A DNA stretch of 64,000 nucleotides from the NCBI GenBank assembly GCA_026415215.1, contig JAOAHN010000037.1, forward strand, positions 1-64,000, read 5' to 3'. The notes beneath the pieces are model-generated. The model saw only the letters and a program-made list of their open reading frames with translations, did no database searches and was not told the origin of the DNA. Each line of letters begins with the position of its first letter. Position 1 is the stretch's first letter. Position numbers and translations under genes: made by a program. Source of the stretch: Candidatus Hydrogenedentota bacterium (GTDB lineage: Bacteria; Hydrogenedentota; Hydrogenedentia; Hydrogenedentales; Hydrogenedentaceae). Shown here piece by piece: positions 62,260 to 64,000 of the stretch.

Positions 62260-64000
62260 TTAATGGTTTGCGATTATATATAGCACTTCTTCAGCTAACA
62301 GATTTGGTAAGAAATTGATTTTACCGCGGTTAGTTAGAGGTATTTCTTTGATGATTTTAATACCTAATGAGCCACATAGATTTTTGAAATCTTTTAGGGT
62401 AAGGAAGTGTCTATTAGGGGTATCATACCAAGAGTAGGGCAAATTCGGGGTTACTGGGGATATACCCTTTAAAAGGAGTTGACTCCTTACTTTCCAATGT
62501 CCAAAATTAGGAAAGCTTACAATACATTTTTCTCCTATTCTTGTCATTTCCCTTAAAACAAAGTCAGGTTTTTTTACTACTTGGAGTGTCATACTTAGTA
62601 TTACATAATCGAAGCTTTTATCAGGCAGTTCTGAAAGCCCTTCATCAATATCGGCCTGGATAACCGGAAGTCCGCAGGTTACCGCACTGATTATATTATC
62701 TTCATTAATTTCTATTCCTAATCCCTGAACGCTTTTTTCTCTATCCAATCTACACAGTAGCGTGCCTGTACCACATCCCAAATCTAACACTCTCGAATTG
62801 GGTTCTATTAAGTTAACGATAAGGTCAAAATCTATTCTTTTACTTGAGAATATACTGTTAGGAAGAACAATTTTTGGTCCTGTTCTTAATTCTCTCTCTG
62901 AGGCATAGCAATTGGGGCAGGGTCTACCTGGAGTATATGCGTGTTTAAGAAAACCACTGACTAATTCTGACATTTTCTCATAGTCTATTAAGAAAGAATC
63001 ATGTCCGTAAGGTGATTTTATGTTACAGTAACTCACATTTTTTGATTGTCTTGCAAAAGCAAAAGCTAACTTTCTCGATTCTTTTGGAGGATATAACCAG
63101 TCTGAAGAAAATGAGATTATTAATATTTTGGCACTTACATTTCTTAACGCATCGTCGAGGTCTTTGTATCCTCTTGAGATGTCGAAGTAGTCTATGGCTT
63201 TCGTTATATACAGGTAGGAGTTAGCATCAAATCTATTAACAAATTTTTCACCCTGATATTCAAGATAATTCTCTACAGAGAACTCCTTGTCAACCGAATA
63301 CTTGAAATTCTTTTGATTTTGGAGTTTTCTGCCAAACTTTTGTTTCATTGAGTCTTCCGATAGGTATGTTATGTGAGAAAGCATTCTCGCGACTGCGAGT
63401 CCTTTTGCAGGTGGTGTCTCTTTGTAATAGTTACCTGAGAGGAAGTTAGGGTCAGAGAATATCGCATGTCTTCCTACCGCATGAAAAGCAATTTGCTGTG
63501 CATCACTTTTCGGAGGTGCTGATATTATTACTACAGATTTAGTAAATTGGGGGAAATGTACTGCCCATTCTAAGGCCTGCATTCCGCCCATTGAACCCCC
63601 AATAACACAGAGCCATTGGGAGATTCCCAGGTGTTTCATCAGTTCTAATTGTGCTTTTACCATATCTCGGATTGTAACAAATGGAAAGTCGAGTCCATAT
63701 GGGTTCCCGGTGTCAGGATTTATGGAACCTGGTCCTGTAGAACCTGAACATCCTCCCAATACATTTGAGCAGACTACAAAATACTTAGTGGTATCCAAAG
63801 CTTTTCCTGGACCAATCATAGGGTCCCACCACCCGGGTTTGGGATCCGACTGACTATGAAATCCAGCAGCGTGGGCGCTTCCGGATAATGCATGACATAC
63901 AAGTATAGCATTGTCTTTTTGAGTGGTAAGTTCACCGTAACATTCGTATGCTATTGTTACTGGGCTTAGCTCTTCACCACTTTCGAGAACGAACTTTAAT
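62260..64000 (-). CDS. Fusion of homoserine O-acyltransferase (MetX) and MetW methyltransferase-like domain (5' end outside window)
   Basis: The tracked ORF starts at an internal Met, but the frame stays open to the window edge (LKFVLESGEELSPVTIAYECYGEL... CHALSGSAHAAG), so the N-terminus is missing and about 580 residues are visible. The MetX part is an alpha/beta-hydrolase: nucleophile Ser in IGGSMGGMQALEWA, Asp in ISFSSDWLYPP, His in PYGHDSFLIDY. It makes O-acylhomoserine for methionine synthesis. A linker with CPNC follows, then MetW with SAM-binding VLDLGCGTGTLL and VSFPNFGHWKVR. MetX and MetW usually are separate adjacent genes. Confidence 0.92.
   Translation of the reverse strand, partial: LKFVLESGEELSPVTIAYECYGELTTQKDNAILVCHALSGSAHAAGFHSQSDPKPGWWDPMIGPGKALDTTKYFVVCSNVLGGCSGSTGPGSINPDTGNPYGLDFPFVTIRDMVKAQLELMKHLGISQWLCVIGGSMGGMQALEWAVHFPQFTKSVVIISAPPKSDAQQIAFHAVGRHAIFSDPNFLSGNYYKETPPAKGLAVARMLSHITYLSEDSMKQKFGRKLQNQKNFKYSVDKEFSVENYLEYQGEKFVNRFDANSYLYITKAIDYFDISRGYKDLDDALRNVSAKILIISFSSDWLYPPKESRKLAFAFARQSKNVSYCNIKSPYGHDSFLIDYEKMSELVSGFLKHAYTPGRPCPNCYASERELRTGPKIVLPNSIFSSKRIDFDLIVNLIEPNSRVLDLGCGTGTLLCRLDREKSVQGLGIEINEDNIISAVTCGLPVIQADIDEGLSELPDKSFDYVILSMTLQVVKKPDFVLREMTRIGEKCIVSFPNFGHWKVRSQLLLKGISPVTPNLPYSWYDTPNRHFLTLKDFKNLCGSLGIKIIKEIPLTNRGKINFLPNLLAEEVLYIIANH

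Noticed and set aside
1-64000. CRISPR array, rRNA or tRNA genes
   Set aside because: I saw no regularly spaced direct repeats and no recognisable tRNA or rRNA sequence on either strand. A covariance-model scan would be needed to be certain about small RNAs.

Overview
The window reads as a chromosomal segment of a low-GC, Gram-negative, heterotrophic bacterium. The Gram-negative call rests on an RND pump, a TolC-type outer-membrane protein with a MacB-type exporter, several lipoprotein signals and minor pilins. The gene mix suggests an uncultivated lineage: PKD-rich secreted proteins, many glycoside hydrolases, a planctomycete/PVC-like TolC-HlyD-MacB set, and gene fusions RbfA-NrnA and MetX-MetW. 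I cannot name the phylum from sequence alone. The standard genetic code is used. No rRNA, tRNA, CRISPR array or intact insertion sequence was seen.

Layout. 1-1932 (-): RND efflux pair, with the permease cut by the window edge. 2.1-10.4 kb (+): a giant PKD/PqaA-like lipoprotein, a glycerol-1-phosphate-dehydrogenase-like enzyme and a secreted GH78 rhamnosidase-like protein. 10.4-15 kb (-): a HEAT-repeat protein and a PilV-PilW-PilX-like pseudopilin set whose PilX member carries a CxxCH motif. 15.2-21 kb (-): galactokinase, an orphan MsmX/UgpC-type sugar ABC ATPase, three unrecognised envelope proteins and a GHKL ATPase. 20.95-21.86 kb is a long gene-free gap, perhaps holding a decayed transposase. 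21.9-30 kb: secreted alpha-galactosidase-like enzyme, PhoU-like plus PiT phosphate uptake, and a 1263-residue GH116-like glucosidase with inserted domains. 30-36 kb: DUF1858 and Rieske proteins, CPBP protease, endonuclease III, PolX with an eroded polymerase site, and Lon.

36.2-42.5 kb (+) is a compact housekeeping operon (ctp-rph-rdgB-tsaC-rpiB-hslU-pgeF). 42.6-50.9 kb (+) is the conserved rimP-nusA-infB-DUF503-rbfA/nrnA-truB-ribF translation operon. 50.9-56.7 kb (+) encodes a TolC / membrane-fusion / MacB ATPase / MacB permease exporter. The window closes with an Eis-like acetyltransferase, an orphan sensor kinase, aconitase and a MetX-MetW fusion.

How the parts fit (inference): secreted or lipid-anchored hydrolases (GH78, GH36-like, GH116, PqaA-like) release sugars outside the cytoplasm, and galK and the orphan ABC ATPase serve uptake and use of galactose-containing glycans. 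Two genes, DUF503 and the exporter's membrane-fusion subunit, are broken by single-base frame disruptions. The second lies exactly on an in-frame A_AAA_AAA slippery heptamer, so recoding or slippage competes with mutation or sequence error as the explanation. The findings most worth following are this frameshift, the PKD-PqaA-C45 fusion, the nested insertions in the GH116 protein, the CxxCH pilin-like protein and the PolX active-site loss. No clearly new multi-gene system could be demonstrated.
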